Part shown: positions 1 through 6,326 of the stretch, piece after piece
How the letters are laid out: each line of letters opens with the position of its first letter
Position numbering within the stretch: the stretch's first letter is position 1
Notes under the pieces: generated by a model
What the model saw: the letters and a program-made list of their open reading frames with translations, nothing else
The model's database searches: none
What the model was told of the DNA's origin: nothing
Program-made: the position numbers and the translations under genes
Assembly (NCBI GenBank): GCA_910576775.1
Contig: CAJTJV010000042.1
Location: forward strand, 1-19,459
Direction: 5' to 3'
Length of the DNA: 19,459 bases
Source: an uncultured Muribaculaceae bacterium
GTDB taxonomy: Bacteria > Bacteroidota > Bacteroidia > Bacteroidales > Muribaculaceae

Positions 1-107
1 TATACCGACCCCAGCGGGGAATTGTCATTTACCGTAGCCTTCGGTATCTTCAATGTCATCACCGGCATGATGCAGGCCGCATTCAATGGAGAAAACGTAT
101 GGAAGGC
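1..107 (+). repeat. Direct repeat of the Rhs core end, copy A
   Basis: Bases 1-107 match 2702-2808 with a single mismatch (C at 78 versus T). The match probably continues leftward beyond the window. It covers the end of the RHS core and the start of the linker and would provide homology for exchange of tips. Confidence 0.95.
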
Positions 108-1059
108 TGGAGTTCTGGGAGTATTGAGAGCAGCCGCATCGTATGGAATAGGGAAGGCTTTCGGCGCATTTGGTTCCGTCGGGCATGAGCTGCTTCGTGC
201 AGGTGCACACGGCATAGCCGGAGGTGTTTACAGCGCTCTCAGCGGCGGTAATTTCGGTAGTGGCTTCGCATCCGGTGCCATATCCTCCGCGGCAGGTTCT
301 CTGGCACAGGGACTTAATATGAATGCGACGCAGATGGTACTGACATCTACCGCGGCAGGCGGTTTTGCGGCATGGGCGGCAGGCGGCAATTTTCTTTCCG
401 GTGCCACGCAGGGACTGTTTGTGGGGCTGCTGAACCATACACAATCGCATGAAAGAGATTATAGCAGGACTGAATATCATTATAATGAGCAAGGTGATTT
501 AGATCGTGTTGATTTGCGAGAATTTGTTGTTACAAAAAAAACAAGTCTATCCTTAAAGTCGTCAAATACTGTAGAATTTACGGGGTTATTAGTAAGCGGT
601 ATTGATGTTTTCGGAAAATCTATAATTAGAAACGGAGGTAATTCAACTTTAGGCAGCAATAATAAGTTATATTTACACAAATCAAATGAAGCGGGATTTT
701 ATGGTAATCAATATGTAACAACAACAAAGTTTTCTTCAATTGGAAAAAGTATAAGGAGTATTTCCAATATTTCTGGGAATGCAATAGGTATATTACAAGT
801 TGGTGTTGGTGCTTTTCAAGATTATAATGCATATAAAAATGAGGGTACTACAGATGGCTACCATACCATTAAAGCTGGCACTGAATGGATAGGTGGATGG
901 GCCGCGGCTGAGGTTGGCTTATATATTGGGGGAAGCATAGGTACTTCAGTTGGAGGGCCAGTTGGAGGTATAATTTTAGGTACAGTATTAGGAGTTGGCT
1001 GCGCATATTATGGAAGTGAATTTACGGAAAATCTTTTCGATTACTTTTGGTTTAGATAG
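1..1059 (+). CDS. Rhs-family polymorphic toxin, C-terminal fragment (5' end outside window)
   Basis: The frame is open from the first base, so the start and nearly all of the Rhs shell lie upstream. The first residues, YTDPSGE, are the end of the RHS-associated core, where such proteins are normally cleaved to release a variable toxin tip. Residues about 8-145 are a glycine/alanine-rich linker (GGNFGSGFASG, GGFAAWAAGGNFLSGATQG). After about base 450 the sequence turns AT-rich and becomes the variable tip. The last 90 residues contain QDYNAYKNEG and YHTI, followed by a glycine-zipper hydrophobic segment (IGGSIGTSVGGPVGGIILG), ending in DYFWFR. No nuclease or deaminase motif is visible, so I infer a membrane-acting toxin. 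A gene for a small membrane protein starts 7 nt after the stop and is the likely immunity gene. The Rhs assignment is secure; the mode of toxicity is inference. Confidence 0.85.
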   Translation, partial: YTDPSGELSFTVAFGIFNVITGMMQAAFNGENVWKAGVLGVLRAAASYGIGKAFGAFGSVGHELLRAGAHGIAGGVYSALSGGNFGSGFASGAISSAAGSLAQGLNMNATQMVLTSTAAGGFAAWAAGGNFLSGATQGLFVGLLNHTQSHERDYSRTEYHYNEQGDLDRVDLREFVVTKKTSLSLKSSNTVEFTGLLVSGIDVFGKSIIRNGGNSTLGSNNKLYLHKSNEAGFYGNQYVTTTKFSSIGKSIRSISNISGNAIGILQVGVGAFQDYNAYKNEGTTDGYHTIKAGTEWIGGWAAAEVGLYIGGSIGTSVGGPVGGIILGTVLGVGCAYYGSEFTENLFDYFWFR

Positions 1060-1065
1060 TAAAAT

Positions 1066-1623
1066 ATGAATTATCAGAGTTTTGAATATTATTTGAATGC
1101 TATATACTACTGTATATGGCTAAAGAATGTAAAATTTGCAATTATAGTAAATAAAAGCTGTAATTTTCTTTTATTATCTATTATAAGGTTATTTCTTTCA
1201 AAGAAATACTATAAAAAGTTTAAAAACCATATTGCTAAAAATATCGACAAAAGCTACAAATCTTTTTATGATGAACGAGATGGTCTTTGCATTAATGTAA
1301 CAAAATTTGATGCAGATATAATTAGTGCTATATATTCTTCTATTATAACTGTTCCTTTATGTCTATCTATATTTATATACATAAATTATAATATATGGAT
1401 TTCAATACCTTTAATAATAGTTTTTCTATATATTTTTAATATGCCATTATCTAAGCATGTTTATAAAAATGACAAGTATCTTGAATATTTCAAATACTTT
1501 AAAAAAGAAAACAAGCAATGGCTCAGAAAATGGATAATAACCACTCTATTTATATTTTTAGGATCTTTATTATCTTTAGGTTTATCCATATATTTTGTTT
1601 TTTTAATTATATTTTCTTCATAA
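1066..1623 (+). CDS. Small polytopic membrane protein, candidate immunity protein 1
   Basis: This 185-residue protein belongs to no family I recognise. It begins six bases after the Rhs stop, so it is almost certainly co-transcribed with the toxin tip. The N terminus has the signature FEYYLNAIYYCIWL (residues 6-19). Hydrophobic segments lie at about 86-106, 110-127 and 157-183, and a charged motif KNDKYLEYFKYF sits at about 134-145, followed by KQWLRKW just before the last membrane segment. Two complete relatives and one deleted relative occur within 3.4 kb, each keeping the N-terminal signature and each linked to an Rhs tip. Position after a toxin tip, small size, AT-richness and paralogy argue for immunity against a membrane-targeting toxin. 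That role is inferred; the membrane topology is read from the sequence. Confidence 0.7.
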   Translation: MNYQSFEYYLNAIYYCIWLKNVKFAIIVNKSCNFLLLSIIRLFLSKKYYKKFKNHIAKNIDKSYKSFYDERDGLCINVTKFDADIISAIYSSIITVPLCLSIFIYINYNIWISIPLIIVFLYIFNMPLSKHVYKNDKYLEYFKYFKKENKQWLRKWIITTLFIFLGSLLSLGLSIYFVFLIIFSS

Positions 1624-1638
1624 TTAGTTTTTATTAAT

Positions 1639-2196
1639 ATGACTTGGAGCAGAATTGAATACTTTCTGAATGCTATTCTTTATTGTTTATGGCTAGCAGA
1701 TAAAAAGGTACATATTATAACAAGAAAATATATTGAAATGTTACTCTCTCCTATACCTAAGTATTTATTTACGGAAAACTACCGAAAAAAATGCTATGAA
1801 AACCGGGAAAAGCAAAAACCTTTGTTAGATGATTATTTCAACAATAAAGTGAATGGTTTCCATATCGGCATGGCCAATCATTTGTTCGGCTCGTTCTATT
1901 CATGTTATTCATTACTGATTTCATTTATTGTTTTAGCTAAATTACTTAGAATTTATGAAGATTTAAATAAGTTTATTGTTTTAATAACATTTGCAATTCC
2001 TATCATTGTTGCATATATACCGGCCTATACAGCAGTTTTTAAAAACGACCGTTATCTGAAATATTTTAAACAGTTCGAGAATGAAGATGAAAACTGGCAT
2101 AAAAAGTGGAAAAGAATAACAATAACATTTTGTATAGGCGGTGTAATTGCGTTACTGCTGGGAATAGTTTTAGCATGGGTTATTCTTCTTTCATAA
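1639..2196 (+). CDS. Small polytopic membrane protein, candidate immunity protein 2
   Basis: A second 185-residue member of the same family, starting 15 nt after the first. It has IEYFLNAILYCLWL near the N terminus, hydrophobic segments around residues 85-103, 112-130 and 160-184, and the motif KNDRYLKYFKQF followed by WHKKWKRIT. It differs from its upstream neighbour across most of the middle while keeping the two signatures, as expected if each copy is specific for a different toxin tip. A spare immunity gene of this sort often marks the remnant of an earlier tip that was displaced by recombination. It could instead protect against a tip carried by sibling strains. I know of no named family for it. 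Confidence 0.7.
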   Translation: MTWSRIEYFLNAILYCLWLADKKVHIITRKYIEMLLSPIPKYLFTENYRKKCYENREKQKPLLDDYFNNKVNGFHIGMANHLFGSFYSCYSLLISFIVLAKLLRIYEDLNKFIVLITFAIPIIVAYIPAYTAVFKNDRYLKYFKQFENEDENWHKKWKRITITFCIGGVIALLLGIVLAWVILLS

Positions 2197-2218
2197 TCTG
2201 TTTGTAAAAATCTTATAC

Positions 2219-3757
2219 ATGATTGCTACTGCATATACCAACATTTATATGTATGGAATAATAAAGAATCTCTGTACAAGTTGTTGTGCGTTCAATAACT
2301 CCGGCAATTATGAAAAAATTACAGACAACGGGCACACGCGCGAGTTCTATTATCTTGACGGTGGTGTCATAGTAATAAAGGAAAACGGGGTATTCAAGCC
2401 CTATATAGCTTTTACCGATCATCTTGGCAGCATCATGTCAGTTGTCGACAGAGAAGGCACGGAGGTGTTTGAGGCACAATACGATGCCTGGGGCGATCAG
2501 ACTGTAAAGAGAAACACCATTGGCCTGCGTCGCGGCTATACAGGGCATGAGATGCTCGGCGAATACGGCATCATCAACATGAACGGTCGTCTCTACGACC
2601 CTGTTTTGGGACGCTTTTTCAGTCCGGACAATTATGTACAGTTCCCCGGCTTCACCCAGAGTTACAACCGCTACAGTTATTGCCTTAACAATCCGTTGAA
2701 ATATACCGACCCCAGCGGGGAATTGTCATTTACCGTAGCCTTCGGTATCTTCAATGTCATCACCGGCATGATGCAGGCTGCATTCAATGGAGAAAACGTA
2801 TGGAAGGCGGGTATTCTCGGTATCATGAGAGCTGGTGCGGCATATGGAATCGGGGATTACTTTGACATAACAGGTTCTATAGGGCGTGAACTGCTTCGGG
2901 CAGGTGCTCATGGTATTACAAGCGGGATATTCAATTCTTTTGATGGCGGCAGTTTTGGGAATGGCTTCGCATCAGGCTTCGTATCTTCATATATGAGTTC
3001 CTTTTTAAATAATCATAATTTAAAATGCCTTTTTTCAACAGTTGGTAGTGGATTTGCCGCATGGGCAGCTGGTGGAAATTTCCTATCAGGAGCCATGCAA
3101 GGGATGATTATTCATCTTTATAACTTTGAATTACATGGAGATGGGCCTCCGGGAGATTATTACGACAATGAAGGTGAGTTATATGTAATGTTACACCCTG
3201 TCGAATGCGAGAAATACTTGAGCAATTTGGCCGAAATTCGAGATTTTTTATCAGTTTCATCTACATTAGTTTCTGGAGTATATTATATAGGAAAATCGCT
3301 TGAAAAATTTTCTGAAAACACTACTATTGGAGATAATGGTATGTTGTATTATGCAAAAATTGGTGATAAATCTTTTCGTGGTAACCAACATGTTAATACA
3401 AAATTTACAGTACCTATTGGAAAACAATTGGCAAAACGATTAGGTATAGCAGGAAATATTTTGGGAGCTGTAGACATCTTTTCCGGCGGTATTCAAGATT
3501 ATAAAATTTATAAAAACGAAGGTTATACAGATTATTATCATACTATTCATGCAAGCGGAGAATTTTTAGGCAGTATGGCTGGTGGTTGGTCTGGTGTAGA
3601 GATCGGAGGATATGTAGGAGGTTGTATTGGAGGTTTAGCCGGTGGAGTAGGCGCTATTCCGGGAGCCTTAATAGGAGGTGCTGTTGGAGGTTTTTGGGGT
3701 GCATGGTACGGAGGAGATTTAGGGGGTAATGCCGTTGATTATTACTACTATAAATAA
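2219..3757 (+). CDS. Orphan Rhs C-terminal cassette (truncated core plus alternative toxin tip)
   Basis: The frame encodes 512 residues. The first ~26 (MIATAYTNIYMYG and on) do not look like Rhs. From about residue 27 (NSGNYEKI) it follows the RHS-associated core: YYLDGGVIVIKENG, FTDHLGSIMSV, YDAWGD, GYTGHEMLGEYGIINMNGR, LYDPVLGRFFSPD, then NPLKYTDPSGE. There is no signal peptide and no shell, so it cannot act as a stand-alone Rhs toxin. It is best read as a displaced (orphan) cassette able to recombine with the full gene upstream. Past the core its glycine-rich linker resembles the upstream copy, but residues about 300-410 are new. The last 90 residues again contain QDYKIYKNEG, YHTI and a long glycine zipper, ending in DYYYYK. 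The ATG used here is the first in frame; whether the cassette is translated at all is uncertain. Confidence 0.75.
   Translation: MIATAYTNIYMYGIIKNLCTSCCAFNNSGNYEKITDNGHTREFYYLDGGVIVIKENGVFKPYIAFTDHLGSIMSVVDREGTEVFEAQYDAWGDQTVKRNTIGLRRGYTGHEMLGEYGIINMNGRLYDPVLGRFFSPDNYVQFPGFTQSYNRYSYCLNNPLKYTDPSGELSFTVAFGIFNVITGMMQAAFNGENVWKAGILGIMRAGAAYGIGDYFDITGSIGRELLRAGAHGITSGIFNSFDGGSFGNGFASGFVSSYMSSFLNNHNLKCLFSTVGSGFAAWAAGGNFLSGAMQGMIIHLYNFELHGDGPPGDYYDNEGELYVMLHPVECEKYLSNLAEIRDFLSVSSTLVSGVYYIGKSLEKFSENTTIGDNGMLYYAKIGDKSFRGNQHVNTKFTVPIGKQLAKRLGIAGNILGAVDIFSGGIQDYKIYKNEGYTDYYHTIHASGEFLGSMAGGWSGVEIGGYVGGCIGGLAGGVGAIPGALIGGAVGGFWGAWYGGDLGGNAVDYYYYK
2702..2808 (+). repeat. Direct repeat of the Rhs core end, copy B
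   Basis: Second copy of the repeat at 1-107. Similarity decays after 2808 (ggctgg versus ggcggg), and the two genes diverge progressively into their tips. Confidence 0.95.
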
Positions 3758-3767
3758 ATCTATTGAT

Positions 3768-4367
3768 ATGGGTAAACAAGAATTTGAATATTTTCTGAAT
3801 GCTGTATTCTACCATATGTGGTTGAATGATAAATTGTTTACAAGGTTTATTAATAAATTATTATATTGTACGGTTGGAGTTGTAATTCGTCTGATTGCAG
3901 GTTTTATTTGTAAATATAAGGTTAGAAATAAACATCATGAAAAAATATCAAAAGAATATGGACAACATGATGAATACATGTATGGAGATGAGTGCGGGAT
4001 TAATATAAGTGGTGCAGAACATTGGTTTAGATTTGCATATTTAGCTTACCCTTCAATACCAATGTTTATAATTGCCGCAACACTATATAAGACTTATGAG
4101 AAAATATGTAATGAAACTTGTGAAGAATTGTTTTTTTTTATAATCATACTCATCATATCTATAATTCCACATATTTTAGTTTACTGTTTTGTAGAAAAAG
4201 CTGTTTTAAAAAATAATAAATACCTTGAGTATTTCAAACAGTTTAAAAAAGAGGATAAACGATGGAATACAAAATGGGAAATTATAACATTGTTTTTCTT
4301 TATCGGTGCGTTAATGTCTTTTATTTTAGCTATCGCCGCCATGTGGTTAGTCTTTTTATACCTCTGA
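3768..4367 (+). CDS. Small polytopic membrane protein, candidate immunity protein 3
   Basis: This 199-residue protein begins 10 nt after the stop of the orphan Rhs cassette. I chose the ATG at 3768 because it places the family signature FEYFLNAVFYHMWL at residues 6-19, as in the relatives; an earlier in-frame ATG at 3729 would overlap the Rhs gene and add 13 unrelated residues. Hydrophobic segments occur at about 90-108, 122-142 and 172-197, and the charged motif KNNKYLEYFKQFKKED precedes WNTKWEIIT and the last membrane segment. The central part is longer and different from the two upstream relatives, which fits specificity for the different tip next to it. Immunity to that tip is inferred from position and paralogy. 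Confidence 0.7.
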   Translation: MGKQEFEYFLNAVFYHMWLNDKLFTRFINKLLYCTVGVVIRLIAGFICKYKVRNKHHEKISKEYGQHDEYMYGDECGINISGAEHWFRFAYLAYPSIPMFIIAATLYKTYEKICNETCEELFFFIIILIISIIPHILVYCFVEKAVLKNNKYLEYFKQFKKEDKRWNTKWEIITLFFFIGALMSFILAIAAMWLVFLYL

Positions 4368-4387
4368 ATATTCAGATATTATGGAAT

Positions 4388-4567
4388 ATGAATGATAATC
4401 GATTTGAGTATTTCCTGAATGCAGTGCATTATGGTATTTGGCGTCAACAGATAAAAATCGCACGTTGGCAAAAGAAATGGAGACTTATAACAACCCTATT
4501 CTGCATCGGAGCAGTCGCAACAGCTCTTTTGGTTATTGTCACCATGATAGCAATCGCTGAATCGTGA
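4388..4567 (+). CDS. 59-residue internally deleted derivative of the membrane immunity-like family
   Basis: Starting at ATG 4388, the frame encodes 59 residues. The N terminus is RFEYFLNAVHYGIW, the family signature. It joins after about 8 residues directly to WQKKWRLITTLFCIGA, which matches the C-terminal part of the relatives (compare WHKKWKRITITFCIGG in the protein at 1639-2196). Some 130 residues, with two membrane segments and the KN[DN].YL.YF motif, are missing. The reading frame is intact across the junction, so this is either a relic made by an in-frame internal deletion or a functional mini-protein with one membrane segment. A longer open frame exists upstream in the same phase from 4262, but it only overlaps the preceding gene in another phase. 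Confidence 0.55.
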   Translation: MNDNRFEYFLNAVHYGIWRQQIKIARWQKKWRLITTLFCIGAVATALLVIVTMIAIAES

Positions 4568-4602
4568 ATATATAAAAACAGCGGCCCAATCTCACGATTG
4601 AG
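4557..4602 (+). other. Inverted repeat spanning the end of the immunity-like gene array
   Basis: CTGAATCGTGA (4557-4567, containing the stop codon of the mini-gene) can pair with TCACGATTGAG (4592-4602), 10 of 11 positions. An alternative hairpin, CAATC-TCAC-GATTG at 4587-4600 flanked by CGGC/GCCG, uses the same 3' arm. No T-run follows, so this is not a typical intrinsic terminator. It may mark the boundary of the AT-rich locus or end its transcript by another route. Confidence 0.4.
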
Positions 4603-4795
4603 TCGCCGGAGTCTAAACCTTAAAAATCTAATCCTATGAAAAAACTAATTCATTACTTTACTTCTTTCTGCTGTTGCTACTCGTTATACGCTAAAGAAGG
4701 CCTTAAAGTTGAGCTATAAGTTACATAACCCCTGTTTTTTATACTCTTTTTACATACTAACGTCCTTTTTTACTAATCTTTACGAGAAAACCAAG

Positions 4796-4857
4796 ATACT
4801 CCCGCTCGGCAAAATGAAAATAAATTTTCATTTGCTCTCAACTTATCCGTATCTTTG
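4796..4857 (+). promoter_or_regulatory. Stem-loop/promoter-like element, copy 1
   Basis: It starts with ATACTCCCG, followed by a hairpin (CAAAATGAAAAT/ATTTTCATTTG, 4810-4834), then a CTCAACTTATCCG spacer and TATCTTTG (4850-4857), which fits the Bacteroidetes -7 consensus TAnnTTTG. The TTTG closing the hairpin is 15 nt upstream, shorter than the usual ~20. Confidence 0.5.
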
Positions 4858-4869
4858 ACTTCGCCGAAA

Positions 4870-4932
4870 ATACTCCCGTCTCAACAAAGCTCAAACAAGT
4901 TTGGCTTTGTATTCGACTTATTCGTATCTTTG
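4870..4932 (+). promoter_or_regulatory. Stem-loop/promoter-like element, copy 2, probable promoter of rnz
   Basis: It has the same layout as copy 1: ATACTCCCG, hairpin CAAAGCtCAAAC/GTTTGgCTTTG (4885-4909), spacer ATTCGACTTATTCG and TATCTTTG (4925-4932). A TTG at 4901-4903 sits 21 nt upstream of the -7 box. The rnz ATG is only 4 nt past the box, which implies a leaderless or nearly leaderless transcript if this element is active. Confidence 0.5.
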
Positions 4933-4936
4933 CACT

Positions 4937-5857
4937 ATGTCTATTTTCAATGTAAAAATACTCGGTTGCGGTTCTGCCAATCCTACTCTCAGGCATGGCA
5001 TGAGCGCTCAACTGCTTACATATCAGAAACATCAGATGCTTATAGACTGTGGTGAGGGAACCCAGCTGCAACTTAGACGTTTCGGTGGTAATTTTGCCCG
5101 CATAGATCATATTTTTGTATCGCATCTGCATGGCGACCATTTTCTCGGCATTCCCGGGCTGTTGTCTACAATGGCTCTTCATTCGATAGAAGGCGCGGTT
5201 ACAATCCATACTTTCAAGGATGGAGCGGAGATGTTGCGGCGTATCATAGATTATGTATGCCGCGACCGCAGCTTCGCTCTTAAATTCGATATCATAGATC
5301 CTAAGAATCCCGGTATAGTATATGAAGACGATAATCTGACAGTAAAGGCTTTTCCTCTTTATCACCGTGTGCCGTGTGTGGGCTATCGTTTTGATGAAAA
5401 ACCTAAGAAGCGGCATATAAAGCGCGATGCAGTGGATTTCTACGGTCTGCCGCATTATATGTTCAATGATATAAAGGACGGTATGGATATAATTCTGCCG
5501 GATGGCAGGGTTATTCCAAATGAACATCTGACTACCGACCCTACACCGTCGATGAGCTATGCATATTGTTCGGACACTGCCTTCGACATGCGGGTGGCAG
5601 AGGCGGTAGCCGGAGTTGATACTATCTATCATGAAGCCACATACAGAGATGCAGATGAATATAAGGCAGCTCCCAGAGGCCATTGTACTGCCCGGCAGGC
5701 CGGCATGATAGCGCAGGCGGCCGGAGCGCGTCGTCTTGTACTCGGCCATTATTCAAGTTCTATAAAGAATGAAGCGGAATTGGCCGTACAGGCAGCCGAG
5801 GAATTCAAAGGCGAGGTTATAGCCGGAAATGAAGGTCTTGAGATAATATTGGTGTGA
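4937..5857 (+). CDS. rnz: Ribonuclease Z (tRNA 3' processing endonuclease)
   Basis: The 306-residue protein has the usual length of short-form RNase Z, a metallo-beta-lactamase-fold enzyme that cuts the 3' trailer from precursor tRNAs. After the N-terminal strand (FNVKILGCGSANPT) come DCGEGTQLQLRR (37-48) and the zinc motif HLHGDH (H63, H65, D67, H68) followed by FLGIPGLL. Further ligands are expected in CSDTAF, YHEATY and GHYSSS near the C terminus, all visible. The ATG at 4937 is chosen because homologs start just before the first strand; an earlier in-frame TTG lies inside the promoter stem-loop. It is the first gene of a tight unit with tadA, whose ATG overlaps its TGA. The pairing of two tRNA-maturation enzymes makes functional sense. 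Confidence 0.95.
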   Translation: MSIFNVKILGCGSANPTLRHGMSAQLLTYQKHQMLIDCGEGTQLQLRRFGGNFARIDHIFVSHLHGDHFLGIPGLLSTMALHSIEGAVTIHTFKDGAEMLRRIIDYVCRDRSFALKFDIIDPKNPGIVYEDDNLTVKAFPLYHRVPCVGYRFDEKPKKRHIKRDAVDFYGLPHYMFNDIKDGMDIILPDGRVIPNEHLTTDPTPSMSYAYCSDTAFDMRVAEAVAGVDTIYHEATYRDADEYKAAPRGHCTARQAGMIAQAAGARRLVLGHYSSSIKNEAELAVQAAEEFKGEVIAGNEGLEIILV

Positions 5858-6324
5858 TGTTCGATATCAACGACGAATATTTTATGAACAAGGCAATCGC
5901 CGAGGCAGAAATTGCCGGCGAATCCGGTGAAATACCTATTGGCGCCGTGGTGGTGTGTGACGGTGTTATAATAGGTAAAGGGCATAATCAGACCGAACGA
6001 TTGTCGGATGTAACCGCCCATGCGGAAATGCTTGCCATAAGTGCTGCGGCAGTGTCGATAGGTGGCAAGTACCTTGACGGATGCACCCTCTATGTAACAG
6101 TAGAACCTTGTCCTATGTGTGCCGGAGCTATAGGTTGGAGCCGCGTGAGCAGGGTAGTGATAGGTGCTCCTGACGAGAAAAGAGGTTATTCGACAATCCT
6201 TATGCCCGGCAGATCTCCGTTTCATCCAAAGACAAAAATAGTGGAAGGTGTGCTCGCCGACAGATGCCGTGCCATAATGAAAGAATTTTTCTCAAGGAAA
6301 AGATTAAAAAAATATCCAATCTGA
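5857..6324 (+). CDS. tadA: tRNA-specific adenosine deaminase (A34 to inosine)
   Basis: A 155-residue protein of the cytidine/deoxycytidylate deaminase fold. The catalytic motif HAE is at residues 55-57 and the second zinc motif PCPMC at 84-88, so His55, Cys85 and Cys88 hold zinc and Glu57 is the proton shuttle. NQ near residue 44-45 and the AGAIGWSRV helix are as in TadA. Family members deaminate the wobble adenosine of tRNA-Arg(ACG). The ATG at 5857 overlaps the rnz stop (TGATG); a GTG three bases earlier is possible. It is translationally coupled to rnz and followed by lpxB after two bases. A guanine deaminase is a possible alternative in this fold, but the length and the C-terminal FFSRKR favour TadA. 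Confidence 0.92.
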   Translation: MFDINDEYFMNKAIAEAEIAGESGEIPIGAVVVCDGVIIGKGHNQTERLSDVTAHAEMLAISAAAVSIGGKYLDGCTLYVTVEPCPMCAGAIGWSRVSRVVIGAPDEKRGYSTILMPGRSPFHPKTKIVEGVLADRCRAIMKEFFSRKRLKKYPI

Positions 6325-6326
6325 AT

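Larger units (their letters stand above)
4568..4936. other. Gene-poor intergenic region with a decayed reading frame and duplicated promoter elements
   Basis: No credible full gene is present. An ATG at 4636, preceded by TCTAATCCT, opens a 27-codon frame (MKKLIHYFTSFCCCYSLYA, stop at 4717-4719). It looks like the start of an exported protein whose signal peptide has lost its phase: in the next phase the same bases read LLLSAVA. The right part (4796-4932) holds two copies of a stem-loop plus promoter-like element, listed separately. Confidence 0.5.

Noticed and set aside
3729..3767. Earlier ATG for the third membrane protein
   Set aside because: It overlaps the end of the orphan Rhs gene and displaces the conserved FEYFLNA signature from its usual position near residue 6.
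1..4567. Insertion sequence driving the Rhs duplication
   Set aside because: No transposase, integrase or terminal inverted repeats were found; homologous recombination at the Rhs core repeat is enough to explain the layout.
4838..5749. Long open frame of about 300 codons on the minus strand
   Set aside because: It lies antisense to rnz, whose zinc motifs are unmistakable; the minus-strand translation has no recognisable domain and is low-complexity in Cys, His and Arg.
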